DNA from: Gnetum montanum
Taxonomy: Eukaryota; Streptophyta; Gnetopsida; Gnetales; Gnetaceae
Assembly: GCA_015680685.1 (NCBI GenBank)
Contig: MNCI01038112.1
Span: 6,531-70,530 of the forward strand
DNA: 64,000 bases
Direction: 5' to 3'
The notes under the pieces were generated by a model, which saw nothing but the letters and a program-made list of their open reading frames with translations, did not search any database and was not told the DNA's origin. Below are positions 1 to 10,779 of this stretch, one piece after another. Within the stretch, counting starts at the first letter, position 1; every line of letters starts with the position of its first letter. The position numbers and the translations under genes are program-made.

Positions 1-1322
1 ACATTTTGATGAAAGCGACAGAGTCATGACTTTAAACGATTCTTCTTGTCTTCCCTGTAAATCGCGTAGATGCTCAATCACAGTTCCAGGACAACGGTGT
101 AGTCGGCTGGTTCGTTTTCTTCTTTCTCTTGTCTCTGCATAAAACCTGTAAGAATCGACACATGTTCAAATCAAGATTCAAAGTGCCATATCGACCAAAC
201 TCGTATGTTTGAACTACCACCGCACAATAAAGCCCTACAAAATCATAACTGACGACCACCGTGGGAGAAGGCTCTGCAACTGCATCTAGCTTTGTTGTCG
301 CGTGGTACGATGTTCAATCGTTGGAGGAGAAGGGTTTTTTTTTGGATAACGATGTGCTAAACATATTGTTTTAAACAGAGGGTTTCAGTTTCTAGAGATT
401 TTCGTTTCCCCCCCAAATTGGCTTAGGGCTTCCTGCGTTTTTTGTTTAAAAAATTCTCCTTGAATCGCCACCGTCATTGTCATTGATTGTAGAACCAAGG
501 GCTAATATTTTATGGATCTGCATCTGCCGAAACTGCAGGAACCTTCAGAATCGTTGCAGCCGCACCACTGAAATCACAATGACCTGCACAAAATAAAATT
601 GGGGCCCCGACAAAACGTGACTTCTCTCTTCGTATATGAAGTGGAGAGGGTTCCAATTTTTTTTTGTACATATCCTGCATTTATGGAAAAGATATTTCAT
701 GCTCCAGGATGAATGTCGCACGGCAGTTTTTGTGGGGTTTCGATGCACCTTGGGATTGCCTCCAATGTTTTGCGCTTGTTTTGAATCAGCATTTCAAGCA
801 ACGTCAATGGTGGCAGTGTAGAGCAACGGCTGCGGCGGTGTAGAGAAACGGCTACGGCGGTGTTTGTTGGCTCTGCCATGATTTAGCGGTGGCCATGTAT
901 TTCCCAGTAACACCGCAGTCTTCGTTTCCCTTCACTGATAATGCTGCATAATTTTTTAAAACAACCGAGGCGTTGATGATTTTTGTTTAATTTCTGTTTT
1001 GCCAGGAGTTTCAAATGTTATCTTAAGGATACAACTGAATGTAACAACCGGGATCTGCAACTTAGTGCCTTCCACGTAAATAACATATCCTTATTGATTT
1101 TAATATCCTCTAATCTTTGACAAAGGAATAATCTGGCACTTTCATCTTGTGCCCAAAAGGCTTCAACATCAAATTCTTTACCAGTGAATCAATCTTCTAA
1201 AAAACACCCATCAACCCTCAACACTAAAGCTATAATTTACTTTTAAATTTACAACCATAGATTCCTCAAATTTTGAATAAAATATTTCAACTGCTCCATG
1301 GAATGGCCAAATGTGCCAACCG
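1..1322. other. unassigned, CpG-richer sequence; no gene supported
   Basis: No protein family is recognisable on either strand. The first kilobase keeps many CpG dinucleotides, unlike the CpG-poor retroelement DNA that follows, so it may be low-copy or less methylated host DNA. A short forward frame from an ATG at 512 reads MDLHLPKLQEPSESLQPHH and stops at 571. It sits after a pyrimidine-rich stretch that could be a leader, but nothing else supports a gene. Similarity to element C2 begins only at about 1323, which marks the break point of element C1. Confidence 0.4.
816..859. repeat. 22-bp tandem duplication
   Basis: Two adjacent 22-bp units (816-837 and 838-859) differ at two positions. Both contain GTGTAGAG followed by a CGGC-rich part. 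It is a small local duplication in the CpG-richer left end with no assigned role. Confidence 0.75.
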
Positions 1323-2269
1323 TACCCATATGAATATTACGTTTAACAACTTGTTTCCCCAACTAGTTCGGCTTCCTCTACCTCAAATCACTACTACCAC
1401 TCTCCTGAATATCATCATCTCGTAACATCTTCTATAAGGTCACCACCTAACACCCCTCATCCTTCATCATATCCTTAATATTCTCATATTTCCCTTCATC
1501 ATATGTCACCACCAGCAACATAGGAAGGTTCAGCATCATGACATCAATAAGAGAATGCCACTTGTGCTATGAACATACACAGAAATGATAATGCCAATAG
1601 ATCTTTACCACAATCTTGAAAACATCCTTTCTTTAGGATGATTCCCACACCTAGACATGACACTCATGGACCTACTAACTTATCCAAACTAGCATAATGC
1701 CAATCAAGTACAACAACCTTCCTTTCACAACCAATATCCTCCAATTAGATGTAAAGGCCAGCATCCATCATTGCTCCAATACCTGAGAGAAATGATGAAC
1801 CTATCACTGTGAAGGGGCAAAAGAATCCATGCATCACTACTAATAGTAAATGATGCAGTTGTGGGTCAAAAATTCAAAATATTAACACAACCCACAACAA
1901 AGTTTAGGGGCAAGTGTGTGAGATAAAACCAATCTATGTAGTAGCCACTAAACTAGAAGACACCCAATGGCTTAAAATGAGAATATAAATTTTTTTCAAA
2001 GATGCATGGACGAAACTGATCTACTTATTAGTTCTAGACTTAAGAAAATGGACCAAACAAAGGACTTAGATGCATATATCTTACACTTTGATTATACACT
2101 AAAAAAGGATATTAAATACAAAGACTTGGGAATTAAAATAGAAAATCAAGAAGAAGAAGCAAACACATCTATATCCCCCAAAATGGAAATACCTTCAAGT
2201 CTAGATGAAAATACATATCCGAATGATCCAAACGATACTATCACCAATGTTAGATGTGCTACCACATGA
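1323..2269 (+). pseudogene. C-terminal gag region and tail of family C, broken
   Basis: This is the decayed end of the gag frame of element C1, with several stops and frame changes. One part (about 1560-1640) reads like the family A segment that ends in a PFF motif just before its protease. The last part (2006-2269, 87 codons) has a close copy in C2 at 62391-62747 and resembles the tail downstream of the family A protease (shared YV...DT.WL and CME residues). Between them the protease domain found in family A is absent: there is no D-S/T-G motif and too little room for the fold. The tail's function is unknown. Confidence 0.6.
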
Positions 2270-2329
2270 TTAATTAAATTAGTATCAGCAATAGATGGAA
2301 AACTAATGATGTATAACTAGGGGATTATG

Positions 2330-3760
2330 TGGTCCATCTTCCAAATGTATGACCATAAGATTAGTTGTGGGGGAGATGCTTCATCTTGGTTCAAGAACTA
2401 ATAAATATTTTTCACCTTTTTGGTTTTACAATTTTTATTGTTTTCCTATTTCGCATAAGTTTTTCATTTCTTATTATTTTTCTTTTCTTTTCTTTATAAT
2501 CTTCTCTATTCCTAAGTCATTTCCTTTATGTTTATGAATGTCCTTTATGTTACCATTAATAATATTTCCAAGTCATGATGTAGAAGTCAACACTATGTGT
2601 TGGGTTTTTGTTTTACGCTATCAAGATGATTGGGTAATTAATTATGTAAAGTAGTGAGATCACCTCATCCATCCCTCTAGTTCTCTAAATAAAAGGTCTT
2701 TTCATGGAAACAATTTGGTTCTTCTTTCATGAAACTAAAATTAATCAATGATCATTGTACCCTAATGAAAGAGGGAATGACCAAGTGGGAATGGCAAAGG
2801 GTGTGACTTCAAGGGGACTTGTTCGGTCCTCTTCTTGGCTTCCTTTGTGTGGTTTATGACTTTTCTTAGAACATATCATCACTCCTTCATTGACCAATAA
2901 AAAAGGAAGCTCTATCTTTGCATGGTATGTTTTCCATCCAAAAATTTAAAAACAACAATAAAAAATAAAATAAAAATAAAATTGAAAAAAATAATGGGAA
3001 TTCAAAGAACATCCCTTAGACACAATAATGAGCTACAAGAACTGGTTATGGGGCTGGAAAGACATGTTAACCATCCTTGAAGGTGCCCCTCTAAGTAAGG
3101 TCCTTCCTTCCTTCTTCTCTTTTCTTCTTTTCTCATGGTGGTTGACAGGAAGGAACACATTAATGTGAGGTCATTGTTCATGCTATGGACTTGGTCTAAA
3201 CTTGGATTGATCGGTATGTTGATCATTTTAATCACATTTTTCACAAGAACCTATTGTGGACTTGGTCAAGTACCTTACATCCCGATCTCTACAATCCCTT
3301 ATCATCCCATTATTCACCTCATTGCTACATGTGATTGTGAGCCTTTTGGTTTTGTGTAGTATTTGTATAGTATAGTGCAACATCCAAACCATGGTAGTTG
3401 TGTGTTGTTTGGAACAAAGGCATGATCTACATTTACCTTCTCGGGTGCCCATGAACATCTATAGAAGTGGTTATGCACGGGCATTATTGCAAGAGCTTGC
3501 TTTGGGGAGGACCCACTTGCATAATTTTTATTAATCATGGCTTTCAACTAACCTTCACATCTCCTAGAACATCAGTGATGGTTTCTCTAAATGTATGCAT
3601 AATTTTGGGACTACTTCTCATCCATTTCATTAATTTCTCCTACTTTTCTATTTTCATATCCATTAATATTTCTTGGTCACCTTCTAAATCAAACCTGTGG
3701 TTTCAATTTTTTGAAAACTTGTGTGCTTTCGAAGTTATGCTTATTAGTCATGAGGACTAG
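2330..3760 (+). other. family C 3' noncoding region with conserved blocks
   Basis: It starts with a purine run (GTGGGGGAGATGC near 2367) followed by a T-rich stretch, an arrangement also seen in family A at 52900 and, on the reverse strand, at 40520. Three blocks recur in other elements: 2797-2821 (AAGGGTGTGACTTCAAGGG), 3000-3019 (like ATTCAAAGCACACCCCTTAG) and 3499-3517 (GCTTTGGGGAGGACCCACT). Short open frames here show no recognised domain. Confidence 0.65.
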
Positions 3761-3907
3761 GGATGTCCACTTTGAAATTTTTCTAAGATCCTATTTTCAA
3801 ACATCATGGTAACTAATAGTAATTAATCAAAATAATGTGAATAGCTTGATGATTTGAGTTACCTCATAGCCTTCGACATAGTATGTTGTCATCGTCTAAT
3901 GCTTAAA

Positions 3908-4258
3908 TAAAAACTAAGAGATCCAAAAAGGGTTAATTATTAAGGAAATTTACCAAAACTAATGTTGATCCTTTGGTGATTATAGATGATGCTAAAAGAA
4001 ATGCTTAAGAAAAAAGATCTTTTTCTAGGCATGAAAATGAAGCCAAGAGGGGCACAATGGAGGATATGCCCATGGAAAAATTGTTGCACATACAAGATAG
4101 TAGCTCAAGCATCACATGTTTGCTAGATCCATGGGATGATGAGAAGAAATTTTAGTCCATCCTTCAAGAATTTTCCATATAACCAAAGAAGCATCAACAT
4201 AACAATCAAGGTTGGAAGTCTACCACCACTAGCGGAAACAACAAGAATCTTCTTCAAT
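3908..4258 (+). pseudogene. unrecognised broken coding-like segment upstream of the C1 purine tract
   Basis: One forward frame stays mostly open for about 115 codons with a few stops at TAA or TAG. It has a basic start, an acidic middle (a DDAKRNA-like stretch, then MEDMPMEKLL) and a polar Asn/Gln/Ser-rich end. No family is recognised. It could be a relic of an extra frame near the 3' end of the element, or chance openness in AT-rich DNA. The corresponding part of C2 lies beyond the window. Confidence 0.3.
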
Positions 4259-4440
4259 AGATTTTTAAATACCTCTGCAAATTTTGTAATGTTCAATGTC
4301 TATCTAGCCTTTTTGTCACTATGTCATTTTGTATGCATCCACTAGAATAAAATTTTGTAATGCAACACTCAATTTTATTTTGTCAGTTTATTATGTCAAG
4401 TGTCAATCAATAATCTCGTAACTTCCCAATTTTGTAAAGG

Positions 4441-4476
4441 AACTCAAGGATGAGCTTTCATTCAATAATTGGGGTA
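4441..4476 (+). promoter_or_regulatory. conserved pre-purine-tract motif and weak polypurine tract of C1
   Basis: AACTCAAGGATGAGCTTTCA at 4441-4460 matches 32967-32986 and, on the reverse strand, 38611-38630. A short purine run (TTGGGGTA) follows and ends at the first base of the 3' LTR. This is the expected place for the plus-strand priming site of an LTR retrotransposon. The tract is shorter and less pure than the GGGGG tracts of A1 and B2. Confidence 0.65.
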
Positions 4477-5334
4477 TGATGAAGCATCAAAGTGTCACAT
4501 CGAATAGTCCCTATTGACAGGGCCACATCAATGTAGCATTTGCTACATTTATGAGGCCCCATCGATGTAGCTCCACAATAAAGTTTATAAATACATGTGC
4601 TTCCACCGTCTATTGGCATTCTTTGGTCAATAAAGTAAACAAACTCTTGTAATTTTATTCCATAGTCTTAGAGAATAGTTAGTGAGTGCCCACAGTGTGG
4701 ATTTGAGTTAGTTGTACAACTTCTTACTTGAGTGGCAATGTACCTAGAGACATTCCATGAATGACAATAAGATCGAGATTAATTCTTATTCATTGCAACA
4801 CTTTGACTTAGATTAAATTTACTTTTAATGCAATTTATGTTTCATATACTTAGTTAATATTTACATTTCCATGCATATTAATGAATTGGCAAAATGAGCA
4901 TGACCAATTTCAAGTGTAAACATGTATTTACTTGGTAATCCCAATAGTGTTATTACTTGGTTCACCTAGTAGCATAGTGCTTGGTAATCCCAGTAGTGGA
5001 TACGTGGGTTCAGGACATGTATGGAAAGTTGGGCATGGATAGTCATCACCCATACGCTAGTTTAGACTTTACTTTCTATTGCTAATTAGTTGAATAATTG
5101 ATTTCTTTATTGTCATTAAGAGTATCTTAAGGCTGAAATAACATCAAGAATCATATGCCTCACTTTGTACTAAACCATACATGACAAAGCTACCACTAGT
5201 CCAAGTGGGAACATAGTGAACTGCAATCAAAGCATAATAATCTAGATGTGACAACTAGCCCCATCCATGGAATTTGACCAAATCATGCTTGTGATTCATA
5301 TGGTTGGGCATAGGGGGTACCTCGTCGCTCATCA
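4477..5334 (+). repeat. 3' LTR of element C1 (858 bp)
   Basis: It begins TGATGAAGC and ends GCTCATCA, giving the TGATG...CATCA terminal inverted repeat shared by all LTRs here. A TATAAATA box is at 4586-4593. Upstream of it lies an AATGTAGC-ATTT-GCTACATT hairpin-capable repeat and a second CATCGATGTAGC motif. It aligns along its length with 59065-59957 and more loosely with 33003-35072. The flanking pentamer GGGGT follows. Confidence 0.85.
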
Positions 5335-6011
5335 GGGGTACTTCCACATCTTTCTTTCTACTTCTAAAGTTTTAAAATATGGAGCTACTAACCTTGAAAG
5401 CTTAAATATCAGTCCTTCAAATCTTGCTATCAAAACCTAAGTATAATAGATGTAGAGAAAAATAGCTTCATGACATTTGTTCTTGATTTTATTGATGATC
5501 TTCTAGTCTATTTATGATGAAGAGCTCCTAAGATGAATTTCAACAAATGGGAATATACACATTTCATCAAAGATTTTAAGGCTTGGGCATCAAAATAACT
5601 CTTTTAATATATAACTAAGAAAACTTCATAGTAGGGATCTTTAAGGTGATCTCTATGCTATGATGCATACCAAGTAAAAATTGGAGCTATCCTTTCACAC
5701 TCTAGAATCTCACTTAATAAATAATCTATCAAAAATAAACTTAGATTTAACTAAACTCAATGTTCATAAATCTCTGCTAGGCTATGCTGTAATATTTCAT
5801 TCATATATTGTATAGGGAAAATATTTCTTTTATTCTCTATAGCTACCCAGGCCAAAACATGATAATCTATAACAAAATTAATTTCACATCTTAAACAAAA
5901 ATTCAAAGTTAAAATGAAAATTCTATGAGGGAACTTGAGCTCTATAGCTTTGAAATGTTGTAAAATTCTATGTTCTTCACCACACAACCTCGGTCTATGT
6001 AGCCCTTATCG
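5335..6011. other. unassigned AT-rich spacer
   Basis: Nothing is firmly recognisable. On the reverse strand (5757-5987) a 76-codon open frame contains a stretch ending ...YMNEILQHSLAE that faintly resembles the start of a retrotransposon RNase H domain. The evidence is too weak to call. No primer-binding site follows the LTR that ends at 5334, which confirms that LTR as a 3' LTR. Confidence 0.3.
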
Positions 6012-6850
6012 GTGGTGGTGACCACCACCAGCCCTCTAACAAACCAAATGGGACCCACTATGGGACCCCAAGTAACTTGGGTATCACATACCCCCTTTGT
6101 CCCATTTGTGCCCCAAATACTAGCACAAATGTCTTTCTCTTTGTTTAGCCCACCTACCACTGTGATGATGCAACCTCTCTCCTTAGTGCCACAACTAATA
6201 ACAAGACCACAGGCCTCCCAACAGATACCGCAGCTCTTTGTACAAACACTGCAATTAACAAGGACACCTCAAGGCCTAGATCAAGCCTTTCAAAGGATCC
6301 AAGACTTAACCAAAGAGTTGAAGAGGCTCAAGGCCTCTACATTCTAGACTGTCAAGATCATGGACTTCTACCAAGACAATCCCATCAATCCTATGATCCC
6401 ACCTTTAACTCTTCCCTTGGTGTCCCCATACTACAATTCACTAAGTACAATAACAACAATGACCCAAATGTCCATCTCATAACCTTCTACTCCAAGTGTT
6501 TGTTGTTACAAGCTTTGTTGCACATCGTCACAAGAATATTCTCTGCCCCTTAAGAGAAAGGCCCTCAAGGGGTACCATGCCCTACCCTTCCAAGAGGATC
6601 TATATCCTCTCTTAAAGACTCGCAAAATTTGTCAACTACTTTAAGTACTTGATACCACCCTTGACCAACTAATGAAGGTCAAGCAAAGACTTCTTGAACC
6701 AATGCAAAAGTTCATCCAATAATGGAATGGTTTGCTTAACAAGATACCAATGCTCAAGTTCTTACAACTATAGAACAATTTTTACCAATTTTTAGGCATG
6801 ATGCATAATGTAGATTTATTCAACTATGGATACAAGCAATGGTTTCTGCA
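6012..6850 (+). pseudogene. gag: gag fragment of a Tat-type Ty3/gypsy element (D)
   Basis: The frame opens at 6012 for 111 codons with a Pro/Gln/Thr-rich N-terminal part. A heptad-like segment (LDQAFQRIQDLTKELKRLK) follows, then in shifting frames an MDFYQD...P..PPLTLP stretch and a TKYN....D.N.HL..F motif. The same order is found on the reverse strand in B1 (15.5 kb), so this is the N-terminal half of the same gag. Stops begin at about 6348 and frameshifts follow; the zinc-knuckle part is not seen. In an intact element gag forms the particle that packages the RNA. Confidence 0.65.
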
Positions 6851-7430
6851 ATAAATGTCTCCCTATAACGATGTATTATCATTGGGTTTTATTTTGTTAG
6901 GCTATGAGCATAGCCTCTACCTCCACAGTAAGTAGATATGATCCATGAACGAAAAAAGTTCTACTCCACTGCTACCTTGAAAGTTTAAAGAGCAAGTTAA
7001 TAGGATGAAATACTATAATATTGTATATATAAAAATTTTGCAATAGGTTCACACATATTGAACAAGAATTTGATTCCATCGATGCTACGACAGAACACCC
7101 CAGGGATCAATGAAAGCACAACACCAGATACCATACCTAAGAACCTATATAGCTCCAAGCTAGTAATCCATGTCGACGTTACTTTCCAAATCAAGACAAT
7201 GAATTTAACGAAAACTAAGGTATCCACAATGCAGCTCCCTCAAAACAATGTGGACACTATCAAGAATTAATCACAATAGAAACTCTGTAAAATGGCACCA
7301 ATCACAACAAAGAATTATGGTTTTTGAAGAAAACGAACTTCAAAATATAGCATATATTATCTTTTGCTACTTTCCATCGCAAGAAGAAAGCTACCATACA
7401 GAAATTCAACTCCTCATAACCTTTTAAAGT
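6851..7430. other. unassigned spacer
   Basis: I see no recognised coding, repeat or RNA feature. Overlapping short open frames on both strands at 6997-7270 have no family resemblance. Confidence 0.3.
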
Positions 7431-8450
7431 CTTTGCATGGTGTGGTTCTCATCTAAAAAATAAAACAAAAAAAAACATAATGGGAATTCAAAGCACACCC
7501 CTTAGATAAATAAATAGGCTACAAGTTGGTTATGTGACTAGAAAGACATGTATCCATGATTGAAGATCCCCTCTAACAGAGGTCGTTTCTCTCACTTCCT
7601 ACTTCTATTTTTTTCTCTTTACAAAATGGTGGTTTTTTTGTGGGAGTACTCTTGTGTCTTGAGTGGGTAGATTGGTCTTGAAGTGATGATGCAAAGTCAC
7701 TAATAGAGGTTGGTTTTGGTCTGGACTAAGGATGGATCTTCTCAAGTCATTTTAAACACAAACTCCACAAGGGACTTCTTATGACCTTAATTCAAGATTT
7801 CATCCCACCTTCTCAATCATCCATCTATGTTGCCATAACTCACCTCACTATCAGTTTCTATGTTATTCTCAATGTCTTAGTTTTACGTGTTGGAATTCCT
7901 GGATAGATTCTTCTAGGTTGGTCCTTAACTTCTCATGACCATTAATCAATTGTGGGGCCCATGAACTCCTTAGTTGAGGTTATGCAAGGGCAAAAGGGCA
8001 TGTACCTACTATGGGGAGGATTCACTTACATATATTTTGGCTTGGTTAGTTAAGTTCCTTACTTTAGACATTGTTACAATCCTATCTTTCACATATTCCA
8101 TTGTGTATCCTACTCAGTGCTCCTTTAAGCTTTCATTAAATTCATTCTCTACACTATTTTCTCAATTTTCTAAATTTCTAAGCTCCAAATCATCTTCTAT
8201 TATTTTCATGCTGTTCATGGATTTTTGAGCTTCCATTTTATCCTAATTTCACTCAAAAACTCCTTGTATTTTAAAAGTTTATTCAAAGTTAATGAAATTT
8301 TATGGTGATCAACAATTGTGTCAATGAGGCCTCGTCAATGCAGCTAACCTCATCAATGAGGCCCCATTGATGCATGTCAAAAACTCTATATATACTACTA
8401 CATACTTTGTAATTGTTTTAACATTTACTTCATAGCATGAGATAAGGTTT
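7431..8450 (+). mobile_element. element D remnant: conserved 3' region and LTR start
   Basis: From 'TCTTTGCATGGT' at about 7430 the sequence follows the same order of blocks as families C and A: ATTCAAAGCACACCCCTTAG at 7486-7505, a pyrimidine-rich stretch, then a GGGGAGGA block at 8009-8026. A TGATCAACAA start near 8304 is followed by CATCAATGAGGCCCCATTGATG-type motifs and a TATATATA-like box near 8390, resembling the U3 of the C LTR. Similarity fades after about 8450, so only an LTR fragment remains. D is related to C but clearly more diverged. Confidence 0.5.
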
Positions 8451-8805
8451 TGCCATTTTTTAGAGCCCAAAATCTTCCAGATCCCATAACTTCTCAACCA
8501 TATGTCTAAATCACTCCATTCTTTGATCCTACAGCTACTAGAGGTAAGCTCTTCATTGTGGGGGCCATAAACCTTAAGGTTTCCAATAAAATTTTTTGAA
8601 AATTTTTCTAAATCCTCTAAAGGATTAATGAATATAATGATATGAAACCATCATATTTTGAGAGTTAACTATTTGAACACCCTAAAAAAAATACTTGTTA
8701 ACATAAAACATAAATAAAATAATGATAAAAATTTATTAAATCAACCATGATCACAACTTATCCAAGTGTAACTATCCTATGTAGATAAGGTATCCCAATT
8801 TTTTC

Positions 8806-9503
8806 ATGTTACACAATAGATTACTAGCCTATGGTCATGTTGTGATTACAAATGGCACCAAGACCAAAATAACCATAGGAGGGAGGACCCTCTCAACCAA
8901 GGGAGAAGTGGCCCAAAATTGGAAGGGGCCAAGAAGAAAAATCCCAAGAGCTACCAAAAGCAACCAATGCAATGGAACCTCTTCGAGAGGAGCTCGAAGT
9001 GGAATTTATTAAATGGATTCCTAAAGAAAAAGTTTCATTATAATAATCACAATGAGGGGAAGAACTAGGACCCATACCAAGGCTTGAAATCACTCTAACA
9101 CAAGCCTACCTTGACACCATCAGGCCCCATGAGATCCAACACTCAATTCTCCAAGAACTGAACTTTGGACCATTTTTAGATCATGCTCTAACATAGGTGA
9201 AAACACAATTGCAAACCTCTCACATATAGCTAGTTATCACTTCCAGTGGGGAGTGGTACATGGGAGAGACATATCTCTTATAGAATAAAAAAAAGGCCAA
9301 GCTAGATAATGAAAATCAAGGATATTCAAGTGTCCTACTCGATTGAAGTTATCACATATGCGTTGGGGTTACCTGATACGAGGATACAATTGGTAGAGCT
9401 ATTAACACAAGGTAATCTTGGGGCCAAAAAGGAGTGGACACAACGGTGTTATGGGGTTTACCATAAGGAGTATGGCACACTCACATCGATGGAATACATA
9501 TAG
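8806..9503 (+). pseudogene. unrecognised broken coding segment
   Basis: Open frames at 8806-9012 (68 codons) and 9309-9503 (64 codons) are linked by a stretch in another frame with few stops (9060-9240, containing PRLEITLTQAYLDTIRPHE). The second piece has an ALGLP motif followed by charged and aromatic residues, a layout sometimes seen in extra frames of plant gypsy elements. I cannot assign a family. It ends just before repeat Y begins at about 9525. Confidence 0.3.
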
Positions 9504-9524
9504 TTCAAAATTGTAGCCTATCAT

Positions 9525-10729
9525 TGAAACACCACCAAATTTGGGCTCTTGGGTCTCAACTGTAGATTTCTCTAAGTGTCAAAACTTGGTAGATTTTGTT
9601 TAAGTGTGGAGGCTATGCTCACACTGCTGGGACTACACTCCAGAGCATAGTTAGTGTAGTTAACATTGATTATAGATTTGCAAACTTTTTCTAAGTGTCA
9701 ACAGTGATTGAAAAGTTTTCTAAGTGTCCTAACTATGCTCACCATGCTAAGACTATGCTCTAAAGCATAGTTAACATAGTCAGCCTTGGAATGACTAGTT
9801 TTGCGAATTTGTTTAAGTATCAACCAAAGCCTTGGCCAATTTTCTAACTTTTGAGCCTACACTCCCTACTATGCTCTAGAGCGTAGTTAGCGTAGTCTTC
9901 ATAAGGACATTAGTTTTTGGTAGATGCTTCTAAGTGTTTGGGCTATGTTCTCCCTACCAGACTATACTCTAAAGCATAGCCAGTGTAGTTGGCATTAAAA
10001 CTTCACTTTTTGCAAAATTTTTCTAACTATTGAACTATGCTCTAAAGCATAGTTAGTGTAGTCCTGCAAAACTACCTCCAGAAGCCTCTAGAACTTAGCA
10101 CTGACTAGCATCTTAGCTCTAACATTCCTCCAGCAAGAAAGATTAGCAAGTTTTGTCTCTTTTGCACCCCACCCCCTTCCATTTGCCCCCAAATTGTACC
10201 TACACTTGACACCACTTGAGAGAGTGGACAATGTAGTCTCCAACACTACATTGTTTTACATTGGCACTTACATTGGTAATTTGGCAATGTAGTCGCAATC
10301 TAGCAATCTCACAGGGTCCATTGGAGCACACTAGCAAAACACCATTTTACTTTAGTGGAATCATAGTTGGGGTTAGTGTAGCCCCAACTACCCCTTTTCC
10401 ACGTGGCACCTGATCCATAACTCACACTAACCCTAAGCCTATAAGTATTCCAATGCTTCACATTTTAGGGGTTGGCATTTTCAAGCATTCAACTAGCAAA
10501 CTTTCTTTCTGAGCAACATAACACCTCAGTGCAGTTGGCATTTTGCTAAATTTTGGGATACTACAACACTGTTGCACATTGCCTAGCACACCTTATACCA
10601 CCGCACATCATAAGACACCATAGTAGCCAATCCAACAGCCCCAAGCTCCATGATAAACATTAGTTTTCATAGCTTGGACACCTTGGGATTATGAATACAC
10701 TCAACTACAGGGCCTATTGTACATTTCAT
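9525..10729 (+). repeat. repeat segment Y, copy 1
   Basis: It is a direct copy of 28921-30182, matching from TGAAACAC.ACCAAATTTGGGCTC to ...CCTATTGTACA. Inside are at least five spaced copies of a palindrome of the type CTATGCTCTAAAGCATAG, with TTTTCTAAGTGT-like spacers. Near 10436 CCTATAAGTATTCCAATGC is followed by GCTTCACATTTTAGGG in both copies. The ends are TG...CA and a TATA-like box is present, so Y could be an LTR, but I find no flanking duplication or primer site. Confidence 0.65.
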
Positions 10730-10779
10730 ACTGTAATGACTGAAAATGTAAATGGTTGGAATCACCATGGGGTCAACAG

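Larger units (their letters stand above)
1323..5334 (+). mobile_element. element C1: 5'-truncated gag-only Ty3/gypsy-like LTR retrotransposon
   Basis: From about 1323 to 3517 the sequence matches 61800-64000 (element C2) at roughly 90-95% by eye. It contains the end of the gag frame, a T-rich noncoding stretch, conserved 3' blocks at 2797-2821, 3000-3019 and 3499-3517, a purine tract before 4477, and a complete 3' LTR. The 5' LTR, primer site and main gag domain are missing, so the copy is 5'-truncated. No reverse transcriptase, RNase H or integrase is seen. The base pairs just after the LTR are GGGGT (5335-5339). Confidence 0.8.

Noticed and set aside
512-571. Short frame MDLHLPKLQEPSESLQPHH as a first exon
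   Set aside because: No splice donor, downstream exon or family support; could be chance.
5757-5987. Reverse-strand frame faintly like RNase H
   Set aside because: Only one short stretch resembles the domain; catalytic residues cannot be placed.
9525-10729. Segment Y as a solo LTR
   Set aside because: Ends are TG...CA and a TATA-like box exists, but flanks show no duplication in either copy and no primer site follows. It is kept as an unclassified repeat.
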